Assembly (NCBI RefSeq): GCF_901709675.1
Contig: NC_051087.1
Location: 12,899,384 to 12,963,383, forward strand
DNA length: 64,000 nucleotides
Direction: 5' to 3'
Origin: Syngnathus acus
Taxonomy: Eukaryota > Chordata > Actinopteri > Syngnathiformes > Syngnathidae
Each line of letters opens with the position of its first letter. The stretch's first letter is position 1. Shown one piece after another: positions 1-10,627 of this stretch. A program made the position numbers and the translations under genes. The notes below the pieces were generated by a model. It was not told the origin of the DNA. It was given only the letters and a program-made list of their open reading frames with translations, and ran no database searches.

Positions 1-710
1 TCCTTAAATAGATCAAGTCAAGTCCAAGTCAAGTTAACTGTAGTTTTTATTTATTAACTTGCTCCATATTAAGTCATATTTACTTAATTCAGTTTCATCA
101 TCATATTCATTGCATTAAAGCTATATATACACTCACCTATTTAGATAAATGAAAAACACTTACTTGGCAGAATGGCTCTTCAGATGACGGACAAAGTTTG
201 AAGTTGTCGTCTGGCTGTCTGAAATGTTTTTGTTGCATATCTCGCACTGTGCTGTCCGTCTTTTGCCGTCATAAAAGTAATTGCGATAGCCAAAGGTGAT
301 GACTCGCGGTACCGCTCCCGCTGACATGTTTGCGCATATCTGATATAAAGGGGCGAGATTCTCCAATAAACACGTTCGGTAGGTAGAGAGGGCACGACTG
401 ATTGATTGACAGGGTAGCGATCCAATCATGACAACGCCATTCTCAGCCTGCGCTCCTACCGTGTTATCGATATTATTTTTTTTAAATGTATTATTAATTT
501 TATATTCAAACTGAAAACATAAACTAAATAACACTGAAGTCATTCAAGTCATCGTGTCTCAAGTCAAGTCAAGTCCCGAGTCTTTAACTTCCAAGTCCAA
601 GTCGAGTCTCAAGTTTTTTCATTTTTTTGTCAAGTCAAGTCACAAGTCATCAAAACAGCGACTCGAGTCGACTCGAGTCCAAGTCACAGTGACTTGAGTC
701 CCCATCTCTG
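1..710 (-). mobile_element. hAT-type DNA transposon, 5' part, cut by the window start
   Basis: The right edge reads, on the minus strand, CAGAGATGGGGACTC, a typical hAT terminal repeat, starting at 710. It is followed by many short AAGTC/GACTT repeats (roughly 550-700 and again 10-40), which look like subterminal transposase-binding motifs. Inside is a BED-type zinc-finger coding exon (164-327), the usual N-terminal domain of hAT transposases. The rest of the element runs off the window, so the catalytic domain and second terminus cannot be judged. Confidence 0.7.
164..327 (-). pseudogene. BED zinc-finger exon of a hAT transposase (partial)
   Basis: The minus-strand frame reads a tyrosine-rich start (VITFGYRNYFYDGKRRTAQC) followed by C-x2-C (CEICNK), then QTTTSNFVRHLKSH with two histidines. 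This is the C2H2 BED finger arrangement used by hAT transposases to bind DNA. I took the methionine at 325-327 as the likely start; the open frame continues upstream to 543 but that part looks non-coding. The exon runs into CCAA followed by GTAAGT at 163-158, a good splice donor, so the transposase is probably split by an intron. No RNase H catalytic region is present in the window. Whether the gene is functional cannot be judged from this exon. Confidence 0.55.
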
Positions 711-871
711 CACAATAGCATGCAAGTGTACAAGTAAACTAACAAACATCTCAAACTATTATTATCGTTATTTTATTTTACATGTACGACAATCATGTCA
801 GTTGCATTGTACATGCATGTCCAGGTCGAGGGGGTAATATACCGACGTCCTCTATAGTCTAGGCTCTAGGG

Positions 872-1244
872 CAGTGATTCTTAACCTGGTTGGAGGCACT
901 GACCCCCACCAGTTTCATATGCGCATTCACCGAACCCCTCTTTTGTGAATATATATTTATTTTTTTCAAATTCAAGACAGAGATGTTTTTACTGGTGCAC
1001 AAAATGAGCCGTGCATAAACATCACCTTGTTCAAAGAATAAAACCAACACAATGCATGAATTCACAACAAATGACATACCAGCAAATCAGTGTGACTTCT
1101 GATGTTGCCTTTGCGAGACCACTTCAGATATGCGAATTTATAAATCAGGTATGTTTGGACCTCCGCAGTGGAGGCTCTGCCGAACCCCTGAAACCGACTC
1201 ACCGAACCCCTAGGGTTCGACCGAACCCAGGTTAAGAACCACTG
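872..1244. mobile_element. hAT MITE, 373 bp, with 8-bp target duplication
   Basis: Terminal inverted repeats are CAGTGATTCTTAACCTGG on the left and CAGTGGTTCTTAACCTGG (minus strand) on the right: 18 bp with one mismatch. The element is flanked by a perfect 8-bp direct repeat CTCTAGGG at 864-871 and 1245-1252, the target duplication length of hAT elements. There is no transposase, so it is non-autonomous. The interior repeats the phrase CGAACCCC near both ends. A related truncated copy lies at 18913-19015. Confidence 0.88.
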
Positions 1245-1252
1245 CTCTAGGG

Positions 1253-1789
1253 TAATGCTTGTCAAATGGGGGTACGTGTACCCCTGGGGGAATATGTGAA
1301 GGCACTTTGGGAGCTATGTGAGATTTTAAATAGTTAAAACATCACATACAAGCAAGGGAAGAGCTTGATCACAGCAGTTGCCTCCCTGCCACCAAGAATG
1401 AAAAAGATCCTGAGTAAAGCACAAGGCGAAGTGTCTCACTAAAACTCAGTTCAGTGCAACTGTTCAGTGTTGACAGAAAATAGATATTTTGAGATGTACT
1501 ATGATCCCAAAGGAAGGCATTTTCTGTTGATAATTATTTTGATATGCAAGGTTCTACAGATACCACTACAAATGCAGTTGATATCTTTTTGTCAACATCT
1601 GCATTAAGATTCACTCCCAAAAGATGACACTTTGTTGATAATTTGTTTATGTGAATAAATATTTACATATAGGTTTATTTTCCTTGTTTTAGTTACAGTA
1701 TATGTTTTTATTTACATCTAGACAGTGCTATACAATATCTACATCCTTCTAGAGGTACCACTGTAAATTGAGTTTCTTCCACCCATCTG
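1253..1789. other. No gene; probable old hAT-related sequence
   Basis: Starts with a GC-rich palindrome around 1267-1292 (GGGGGTACGTGTACCCC) of the kind found at ends of fish hAT elements. The remainder is AT-rich and has no coding potential that I can support. Confidence 0.3.
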
Positions 1790-1903
1790 TCCATCCATCC
1801 GTCCGTCCATCCATCCATCCATCCATCCATCCATCCATCCATCCATCCATCCATCCATCCATCCATCCATCCATCCATCCATCCATCCATCCATCCATCC
1901 ATC
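1790..1903. repeat. (ATCC)n tetranucleotide microsatellite
   Basis: About 28 nearly perfect ATCC units with a few GTCC variants at the left edge. It lies about 1 kb upstream of maml3 exon 1. The same motif forms the tail of the RTE and SINE families in the window, but no element body is recognisable beside this array. Confidence 0.95.
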
Positions 1904-2039
1904 GAGCCCAAAGTTGAATAAATCAGACAATGGCGGCACAGCAGTTTGTTTTGAGTTTTTTTTTTTTTTTTCCATCCCAAAATATTTATTTGCGCTGTTA
2001 TACTTGGCTAATAGAATTTCTCAAGGGGCATATCACTGA

Positions 2040-2858
2040 AAAGGACTTGAGAACCATCGGATCCGCCACAATTCCGCGCCGGGTTTTCCGGATTTCCTTC
2101 GGCGGGCTTCTCACAGCCTCTGGCTGGTTTTACTCAACTCCTGTCCTGATATCACTCCGCTGGCATGGTGGAGAAGCTGACTTGATTATTGTGATGGTGG
2201 CAGGCGTCAGCCAGTGACTACACACTTCCGCCACTGCTTCCCATATTCACATTTTACGCCGTCTGGACTCTTGATGCCTCACAACAGAACCAAGCGACAT
2301 CCTTACCGGGATTCCTTTCAAACCAGTAACCATATGACATGCAAGTTGAGTTGGAAACTCCGGAACCCGTTAGGTCCAAGCTGCAAAACTTTTTCTCTAA
2401 GGACAAGACCGTAAAGCGGCGAGTGGACTGTTGCTGCTCAGCGGGACTGCTGGTGTGTGTTTGAACACCGGCTGCCCGTGTTCACACCGCCGCTTTCCAG
2501 TGGAGTTGTTGTGAGTGGCGGAGAGACGCTTCATTGTCAAAGCCTCTCATGTTGGATCCTATTTGTCTTCTCGGGAGCTGTTTGTTTTGAAACTGTGTGA
2601 AGGAGGGAAGAAGACGAGGTCACTCGCGAGCTCTCGGCCGTACGAGCGCAAGATTCGCTGCCCTTTAAAGCCCCTAGTTGTCGCCCACTTGAGGGGCTGT
2701 TGCCGGTTTGACCTCCGCTGGCCGGCTCCTTGGCACCCATCGCCGCGGAGCGCATAGAGGGGGGGTAACAGTAGTGGAGGTGGAGGAAGGGGCGGCGGTG
2801 AAGACAGACTGGACGTTGGAGAAAAGTTCCTTCAAAATAGCAGCCACTCGGCCCAGTG
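2040..2858 (+). promoter_or_regulatory. maml3: CpG-rich promoter and 5' leader region of maml3
   Basis: Base composition changes sharply from AT-rich flank to GC-rich sequence with frequent CpG from about 2050, and stays so through exon 1 to about 3280. This fits a CpG-island promoter and 5' untranslated region directly before the maml3 start codon. No TATA box is obvious near the gene. The transcription start cannot be fixed from sequence alone; several upstream ATGs exist, so part of this stretch is likely promoter rather than leader. Long open frames on either strand here are composition artefacts. Confidence 0.6.
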
Positions 2859-3239
2859 ATGGGGGACTTCGCCTCCCCCGCTGCCGGACCCAACGGCAGT
2901 ATCTGCATCAACAACAGCATGAACCCGGCCGCCGGGAACATGGTGCCTGCCGGGGCTGTGGGCATACCTAAACACAGCACGGTCGTGGAGAGGCTGAGGC
3001 AGCGGATCGAGGGCTGCCGGAGACACCACGTCAACTGCGAGAACAGGTACCAGCAAGCCCACGCCGAGCAGCTGGAGATCGAGCGCAGGGAGACGGTCAG
3101 CCTGTACCAACGGAGTCTGGAGCAAAGGGCCAAGAAGTCGGCCAGCGGGAGCGGCGGCAGTAAGCAGCCGCAGATTAAACAGCCGGCGGACCCAGACTCG
3201 GCCGCTTCCACGGAACAGAGGAATAACACGCTTATAGCG
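2859..3239 (+). CDS. maml3: Mastermind-like 3, coding exon 1 (MAML N-terminal domain)
   Basis: Encodes residues 1-127 of a mastermind-like co-activator. MAML proteins bind the groove formed by the Notch intracellular domain and CSL/RBPJ in the nucleus and recruit p300/CBP and Mediator to Notch target genes. The protein starts MGDFASPAAGPNGSICINNS, matching the start of vertebrate MAML3 rather than MAML1 or MAML2. The MAML-N helix spans about residues 37-95, with PKHSTVVERLRQRIEGCRRH and the basic ENRYQQ...QRAKKS segment. The ATG at 2859 has G at -3 and G at +4; an in-frame GTG just upstream is not needed. The exon ends in phase 0 with TLIA, followed by the donor GTAAGG at 3240. Compared with human MAML3, the glycine-rich linker before PKHS is short. 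The next exon is 51 kb downstream. Confidence 0.95.
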
Positions 3240-3284
3240 GTAAGGACGCGCTCCCAATGACAGCCAGAGACAGCTTTCACTCGC

Positions 3285-6200
3285 ACACTTCCGCAGACAC
3301 TTCACTCAACATCCACGGACCACAAACGGTAGCTGCGTGACTACTACACGACCAACTTGTTCGCTCGCACTTAGAAGAGTTAGTTGACAACACGCTCACT
3401 CACAAGTAATTGCTCGCCTCACTTTTACTACAACGCCGACTAAGTTGCGTTTGTTTGGAAGGGTAACAGAATACTCCATCATTAATACTTAACAGCTGAT
3501 TCTTTGTCTTGTGCAGGGGCGTTTTACAAGTGTTTAACTAGGAGCACTCAGCCCCCCACCCCCTCCAGCCAAACTACTTCTCCTTTCTTGGGTTAAGTGT
3601 GTGATATCCTGCAAGTAGGCATCAGTGTTGTAACAAACGCTTCCTTGCTCTCAGCAATGACAGTTTAGGCTCCAGATTTGTGGCATGCTTTCTAAATCAA
3701 CAGCCCGTCCCCCAGTGCCAGTTTGTTTACATGGACTACATTATTATATGACTAGGATTGAGTCTTTAAAGGGCACTTTGTGATTCAATCAAGTCCTATT
3801 TAAATGGTGGTGGTTAGAAAAACAATTCATACGGATACATTGTAATATCGATTACTACAGAAATAACCACGTACACATACTCACGCTTCGAGTCTTATTG
3901 TATGAAGTTCTGTAAGGAGCATCTAATGCAAAGTAGGAAGGTGCATCTAATTGTAAATAGGTTCTTGAATTGATATTGTTTTCTCTAACCACAATCTGGT
4001 GTTTAACTATTGTGAAATTAAAAATTAACACCATGATGTCAGTATAACCAGTCAGTGATGCGACGCACGGGCACCTGTTCATTTTGAGGGGACCAAAGCA
4101 GCAGACCTCAAATTGGCGTCAGAGTAGTGGCAATATTTCCATGTGTTGCAAAAACAAATGAATCTTAGGGGAGCCGACAGAGAGGCTATGCCGATTTCTG
4201 ATTGGGGGAAGCAGATTGCTATTATAGTAGTGCTCCTCTGTGATTCTCACTGTGGTTTTGACCATTTAAAAAATTGGACTAAAACATGTGATCGCATGTG
4301 GCCATAGAGACGAACAGAACAGACAGAGAAACTGTGTAGAATCCCTGTTTGCACTGTATCTCCTGTGGGCAGGCTCAGGTTTCCTGAGAAAAGACCAAAG
4401 GACTCATGTCTGGAATGTCAACAGTGTCTTTCCTTTTGTTGCTGCAATGAGCCCAGGTCCTCTCCTTTTGAGATGCAAAATAAGAGTGTCTTTAATTTCC
4501 TTGCAAGTTGCAGTTGTTGTTAAGGAGCCTAGCTAGAAGCGTCCGGACGTAGTACTCGAGTGCAATGCAGGACCTCCCAGTAGCCCTTGTGGACATTTAA
4601 CTGAATTGTCTGACAAAAGCTCGGAGATTGGAGGGTCTTCTGCGTCACTAATGGCGGCACTTCAAATGCAACAACCTGTGCTGTGCTTGGGAGTGTCAAG
4701 ACATGAATCGTTTTAAGTAGAGGAAGAGAAATGAGAGAAGCGTGTGCTATCCTTTTTCTATTTGCTCTGAAGAGCGGAGCTGCAGCTAGATGGCTGTATG
4801 TAGTCACTGCAGAAGCAGGCATTCGAGGAAAGCCAAGCTTTGCTGTTGCTCTCGCCAAAGCCATTGTGTGCACGCATGCAGACACAAATGCCCACAGGGT
4901 AATGTTACAGTCTGTTCTTCAAATACGCCGTGTGGAGAAGGTGTGCTACATCCACGAGATGTTCAAAAACACTATGTGAGTTTGTGCTGTTGCCACATTG
5001 TGTTAAATTGAGCAATAGCCTTTTCGTTTTTACAGCGGTTTGTGACGTGAATTCATGGCTATATCATGTCATGCATTCTTTCAAATGATCAACATAGGTA
5101 CATTTTAAATTAGGACTTTACATGAGAATATAGCCATTAAACAGTGAGCTGCCACATTTACTCACAACTTGGATTTTTTTTCAAATATTTTATTTAGATG
5201 CTTTATAGGCAGTTATTTTGTATTGTCATGTGGAATCTCAAGAGTTCAGTATATTCTTTCTTGGTTCTCCGACACTCCCATATCAAGACAGGACCAAGTC
5301 TTTAATTACGGAAAGCCTGATTGAGTCCATTTCAGTGGGCAAATTCACATTAATGACTCAGCATAAGCAGTATCTGTGGGTTCACTAATGTTCTCAAGCA
5401 TACAGCAAGCAACAGTTCTTGGGGGACTTGGTGTGAAGAACTAGAACATAAATAACTTTTGTGTTTCAAGGATGAAGTTGTCTTGTTTGAATGGTTTGAT
5501 CAAATCATACCTAAGAAACTTCAGGCCACTTTTTGTTAATAATCACTGTATTTGATCTTGTCGTATTCATTTGAGCCTGTTTTACACAAGCGTTTCCTAT
5601 AGAAATATATTTCTGTGTATGGTCTGAATGGGAAAAAGAACACATGTTCGTGTTGCATTAGTTATCATATTATCATAAGGACCTGCAACAAATAAAGAGG
5701 ATTTACCTATATGTTCTAACAATTTTGTTATTATGGAAACAAAATAACACATCAAATCCGAAAGAGATCAAATATGACATGTTGAATAGTTGTTGTTTTT
5801 TTGTACCTTGACACAACACGGTTAAAGTTTAGGATGGTAAATTTTACTACGGCGGGAAAGTTCAAGTAAAGGTCGACATTACTGATTAAATACAGACTCT
5901 GCTAATTAATGACATCATTTGAGAAGCAACTTGGTATTTGGAGCATTTTTGCAGGTAAATCCTCGGGGCCTGAAGCAAGAGTTTTATTAAACAATAAAAG
6001 TATGACAATATAACAGAGGAACTTTAGGGCCGTAACTGTTTCATATTTTACTTGAGTATCCTACTGAAAATTCTATTGAATAATTGTGTGTTCGGACAAA
6101 CTATATTTTTACTTTACACTGAACTTAATAATGAACAACCAATTGGTTTCCCTTTTTATATGATGAACACTTTTGATTCTTAAATTCACATTTTACATCG

Positions 6201-7385
6201 CCAAAAACTGTATAATATTGTCTAGAAACATTTTCAGCTGGGCAATTTCATACAAATATAAACCTAATGTTAAACTTAAACATTTCATGTCTCAAAATAC
6301 AAGGTGTTAAATGAAAATGAGGCTTTAACGGCCTTCACTTGAGCGGCAAGCATTTTAACATGCAACATTAAATTATAGTAGGTTTGTGGCAGTGAGTTTT
6401 TTGGCTGACCGGCTAATTTGGAATAAGACAGTTCCAACTAAAATGTTGACACCTTGGGAGGAAACAGTTGATATTATTATATGTTGCTTCATGTTCTTGT
6501 CAGTTACAGTAAACGTGCTCAAATTAGTCACTTTGTAGAAGGATTTTATGTTTATGTAGGGCAGGAAATAAGATAATTTACTCAAATTCACACTTTTAGT
6601 TGATGAGAAACAATAGTATAATTCGTTGTTGGGGAATATTAGGAATGGAAGCTATTTTGAAGCGTTTTTTTTTAAAAGAAAGGGCAGTTTTATTTACTTC
6701 ATGTGGCGGCCTAAAACCTCTGCTGACAAATTTAAAGGAGTCACTGGTGCGAAGATGGACAAACATGGACGACAGGTAGTTCTTTCAGTTTTACTTGCTT
6801 GGTGCTTGTTGGAGAAATCTAAACTCATTTGCACACTTTGAAAAGCCAAATTCTCATAACATATGAGTCGCATCATTGAGAGTAGTACCAGTGCAATCCG
6901 GTCCCTCAAACCCTTTTTGTCATATGATGAGTGTCCCCTCGCTCATATATGTTGCCGATTCTCCGAAAGGTAATGTAAGTTATTATTAAATGAAAAACAT
7001 TTTGTTTGGTGTTTTCAAATTTTAACATTTAATTCTTAGGCAGTGTCTTCTATGTAACTCACTGATACAACAACAGAAAATAAAAAAATAAAATAAAAAA
7101 TATATTAACAAAAATACTAAATGAAAATAACTATTAAACCTGCCGTTTTAATATTTTTCTTATACAATTTTTCCACAATAACTGCAGTTCAACCAAACAA
7201 GCCCCATTTAAACAGGCGTTTAAATTTGAATGATTAGGAACAAAATACTTGTCTGCCCGGGATTCACTAACCATCTTGGGAGTAAAATGTTTCATGTTGC
7301 CATGTACCCGCGGCACAAGTAACCATTTTCCTGGTTGGGAAACGTTGTCTAGAAGGTCTTTGGTGTCAACCTAGATTAAAGGTTT
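3285..7385. other. Intronic stretch with no supported feature
   Basis: GC content falls off after about 3300 and the rest is AT-rich single-copy-looking sequence. Only short open frames occur, none with recognisable protein similarity. A-rich runs lie around 7075-7130. Nothing else is supported. Confidence 0.5.
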
Positions 7386-7516
7386 ACTCTAACTTCAGCA
7401 CCTTCGAACTGTCCATTTGCTCAAGTTTTCCCCGCCTCAGAAATGCGCTTGATGTGACCCCCCCACCACCAGACCCAATCGCTGCTGGTACAGCGCTGAG
7501 TTTGGCTTGCCAGGCT
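7386..7516. repeat. Dispersed repeat, copy 1 of 2 (hAT-MITE-like end)
   Basis: Closely matches 45680-45792: both contain TTTTCCCCGCCTCAGAAATG, then CCAGACCCAATCGCTGCT, and end GGCTTGCCAGGCTAG. The end motif resembles terminal repeats of fish hAT MITEs. Only one end is clear in each copy. Confidence 0.6.
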
Positions 7517-8111
7517 AGCATTTTCCTAATGCTACCCACTTTGTCGCGACCCACTTGTTTGGCGTCAAGAACAACAAAGAAAAGGCACGAGTTTGATGTA
7601 ATATCACCGAAAGCGTATTGGTTGCCATGACGTTCTCAAGCTAGAGGTTGATCTGCACTTAAAGCTCAAAGCAGCTACACTTCCTGTCACTTACTTATTT
7701 GGTTCTATGTGGGAGCTTGGTACTCATCTGTACTGTAGCAGAATATTCAAATTAGAAATAAATTGAACTTTTTCTAGCTGTCCAAGACCCACCCGAAATG
7801 GGTTCGCCACTGTTCTGGACTAAATGTTTGCACTAATTGCACTGTTTTTTTGATGCATCACATGCACCCAAATTTTCTGCTGTGTGTCAGAGTTTTGGTT
7901 ATGACATTTTAACATGTCAGGCTTTAACTCAGAAGAATGTGTCATTGGTGCTTCTCATCATATCTGCAGCTTATTTACACCCTGTATCTGGTGGAAGTTG
8001 GTCATTCACAAAGGCCTGTCACAGTAATTTGTTTAGAATGAAATATATTCACTGAAACAATCATGATAAATGATAATGTTGACGTTGTGTTTCATATTCT
8101 GTTGATGCATC

Positions 8112-8370
8112 TTAAAGAGGAAGTCGACCCACAATTTGTTTTTTACAAGAATATGTTCTATGTGCCCTCACTAGTCTAAACACTGTATTCTGATTAATAT
8201 TATATTAATTATTATCATATTAATATGAGTTTAGCAGCAAGCCTCACCTGTTTTTCTCCATCTCAGGGGGCAGCCATTTCGCTGCTTGCTGTAGATGACA
8301 TCACAGTTGGCAGGTCTCAGGTCACAACCAGTCACGGCTCGGCTTCAGAAAATTAGTTAACAAGTCACTA
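8112..8370. mobile_element. Half copy of a fold-back MITE family
   Basis: Begins AAAGAGGAAGTCGACCCAC and contains GGGGGCAGCCATTTCGCTGC and ACAACCAGTCACGGCTC. From my knowledge of fish repeats this resembles one arm of a long palindromic MITE whose second arm repeats these phrases inverted; that second arm is not seen here. The phrase ACAACCA-TCACGGCTC is related to the hairpin core of the element at 48211-48507. Confidence 0.4.
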
Positions 8371-8867
8371 ATACCTAAAAGTTCGGATCCCACCGCGAGG
8401 ATTTGCGCACGTAGCGAATGTTTTTCCTCACGGTTCCTAAAAGGTTGCAAACAGTTTTTCCAGTCATGTTTTCCTGGAATCACCATCTAAAAATGAATAA
8501 AGTACCTCTTACTGTCCTTTCTAAAATGAAACTGGGAAATTCTCAAAGAACAGAATCAATTTCGTCCACTGATCGTCACCATGTTTGGTTCGTTGGTTTC
8601 CATTGGTCTTTGCGCTTCTTGTTTTTGTTACAGCCGCATATCTCACCCCTAAACACACTGTCGCTTTGTGATCGGTTCAGCTCAGAGAAAATCAGCGGGC
8701 CCGGGGCAAGATGGGTTCCCTTTTTTTTTTCGAACTCACAAATACCGAAAAAATTCAGTTTACAGGCAAGGTTAGTCTATTTTAGTTTGTCAGAAGACAA
8801 ATCATTTTTTTCTACTTGTTAACATGCTTAAGCAGTCTCGTGTTTTGACTGGAAACTGTGTCTTCAA

Positions 8868-9172
8868 CAGCATGGTGGATGCCTGGTTAGCATCACTGTT
8901 CAGTGGTTGTGGGCTCAGGCTTTCCTCTGTGGGCTTTGCATGTTCTCCTTCAGCCTATGTGGGTTTTCTTCAGGTGCTCCAGGTTTCCTCCCACATTACA
9001 AAAACATGCAAGGTGGGTTTATTGAATTGTGTGATAGTTTGTATATTTGTGCCCTCCAATTGGCTGGCAACCAGTTTAATATGCACCCTGCATCTTTCTC
9101 AAGTTCTGCTGGGATGAGCTCCAGCATACCTCCAACCCTGGTAAGGATAAGTGGTACAGAAAATGAATGGAT
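8868..9172 (+). mobile_element. tRNA-headed SINE with GGAT-type tail, old copy
   Basis: Diverged but nearly full-length copy of the SINE family described at 21177-21540. Recognisable blocks are GGTTAGCATCACTGTTCAGT (A-box region), TTTGCATGTTCTCC, GGTTTCCTCCCACATTAC, CCAATTGGCTGGCAACCAGT, GGGATGAGCTCCAGCA and the end AAGTGGTACAGAAAATG. The many mutations indicate an old insertion. Confidence 0.8.
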
Positions 9173-9453
9173 CTTCTTTTGAAATGATATCTTAATTGTG
9201 TTTCTTTTTGAAAGGCAATGAATAATGAATCGTAACATCTTTTCTATTTTTCATGGTTCATGGTTTTGTTTTAAAACCTGAAAGCTTTGGCTGGATACCT
9301 CCATGAGATGTGATATGTCTTTTTAGGTTTCATTTCTTTAGCTAAAGATGACAACTAAACATGTTCCTTATTACCGTATTTTCCGGATTATAATTCGCAG
9401 TTTTTGTCATAGTTTGGCTGGGGGTACGACTTATACTCAGGAACTACTTATGT

Positions 9454-9675
9454 GTGAAATTATTAACACATTATATCATTTCACATTTTATTTTCACACT
9501 AAACCGCAAGAGGGCGCTCTACACCTGTGGAATAATTGGAACTGTAACTGACAATGAGTCTGACGTAAGCGACGTAGAAGAGGAAGCGCCGCATCTTATA
9601 CTTCCGGGGTTTCCGGAGTTGTTTATAAGTGACACCGAAGATGAAGATTTCATTGAATTTAATGATTTGGAGTGA
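9454..9675 (+). pseudogene. Acidic C-terminal coding remnant inside the MITE
   Basis: An open frame of 73 codons ends in a markedly acidic segment (DNESDVSDVEEEAPHLILPG, then ISDTEDEDFIEFNDLE and a stop). It lies between the terminal repeats of the TA-flanked element. Pogo/Tigger-like transposases often end in an acidic tail, so this may be the last exon left behind when an autonomous element was internally deleted. I could not match it to a named family. The first 28 residues look non-coding. Confidence 0.35.
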
Positions 9676-9965
9676 CACGGATGGTTAGATAAACTTATTA
9701 GCATGTTATTTATGCTATAGTTATTTGAATAACTCTTAATATGTTACGTCAGGCACGTTCCTTGTTTATGTGTTTATGTAACGTTAGCATACCGTACCGT
9801 TCAGCCTGTTGTGGCCTATTCTATTTTTATTTGAAATTGCCTTTCAAGATGACATGTCTGTTCTTGGTGTTGGATTTTATCAAATTAATTTCCCCCAAAA
9901 ATGCGACTTATACTCCGGTGCGACTTATAAATATCTTTTTCATCCTTATTATGCATTTTATGGCT

Positions 9966-10415
9966 GGTGTATTCGGACCTGATTATTTGGTCCACTTTAA
10001 ACGAACCAGGGTTCGATTGTAACGCTGGTCCGGATCTTTTGTGCAGGTGTGAATACACGCAAATGAATCCTGGTGCGGATTAAAGAAATGGACCGAGATC
10101 CACTTTTTTTTTCCAAACGAACTCTGGTGGGGTTCGCTTCAGGTGTAAAGACAAACAGCGTAGAGCACAAATATGCAGAGCAGGAACGCAGCGCGTAGGA
10201 CTCGCATGTTTTCCTCCATTTCCGGGTCTGCTCTGTGTGCCGCCCTGGTCATTGCTGTCCAATGGGAACACAGATCGTCACAAGCGTGGATGTGTATACT
10301 TCACTTGCAAAATGTACAGTCTGAATAGGAACCGCACCAAATCAAAAAAATTAAGTCCGCTTCTGGTCCAGACCAAACAAGCGGACTAAATGACTTTTCA
10401 TGTCTGAATACACCC
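9966..10415. mobile_element. Second MITE nested within the 9374-10452 element
   Basis: Inverted ends are GGTGTATTCGGACCTGA on the left and, on the minus strand, GGGTGTATTCAGACATGAAA on the right. Interior phrases (TTTGGTCC, GAACC, CTGGTCC and their complements) also occur in inverted orientation. Comparison with the uninterrupted copy at 12931-13098 shows the host sequence TTATGGCTG on the left and CTTATACTCCGG (here CTTCTACTCCGG) on the right, which identifies this block as an insertion. Confidence 0.7.
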
Positions 10416-10455
10416 TTCTACTCCGGAGCGACTTATAGTCCGGAAAATACGGTAG

Positions 10456-10627
10456 TCGTCAACTTTCTGTTGCGTTTTAAAAAAAACTGGTTTGTGCTCA
10501 GTGCCCTTATTGTCTGTCAGGATCTTGATTAAAACACTTAGTAGTCAATTGTCTGTTGCGTTTTAAACAAAACTGGTTTGTGCTCAGCGCCCTGATTGTC
10601 TGTCAGTATCTTGATTAAAACATTCAC
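10456..10627. repeat. Tandem direct duplication, two units of about 87 bp
   Basis: The blocks TGTTGCGTTTTAAA, ACTGGTTTGTGCTCAG, GATTGTCTGTCAG and ATCTTGATTAAAACA occur in the same order at about 10456-10541 and 10542-10627 with few differences. The first unit abuts the right TA of the MITE at 9374-10452. Confidence 0.85.

Larger units (their letters stand above)
9374..10452. mobile_element. TA-flanked palindromic MITE containing a nested element
   Basis: Ends are CCGTATTTTCCGGATTATAA and, on the minus strand, CCGTATTTTCCGGACTATAA, flanked by TA on both sides, as expected for the Tc1/mariner/pogo superfamily. Subterminal motifs of the form GCGACTTATACTCCGG recur at both ends and internally and look like transposase-binding sites. 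A second element (9966-10415) has inserted inside it; without that insert the element is about 630 bp. A 168-bp copy of the same family lies at 12931-13098. Confidence 0.8.

Noticed and set aside
1708-1980. Open frames with repeated MDGW residues
   Set aside because: Translation of the ATCC/GGAT microsatellite; no gene. The same applies to the frames around 55473-55894.
2537-3305. Long minus-strand frames opposite maml3 exon 1
   Set aside because: GC-rich shadow frames; the plus-strand protein matches MAML3 and has proper splice sites.
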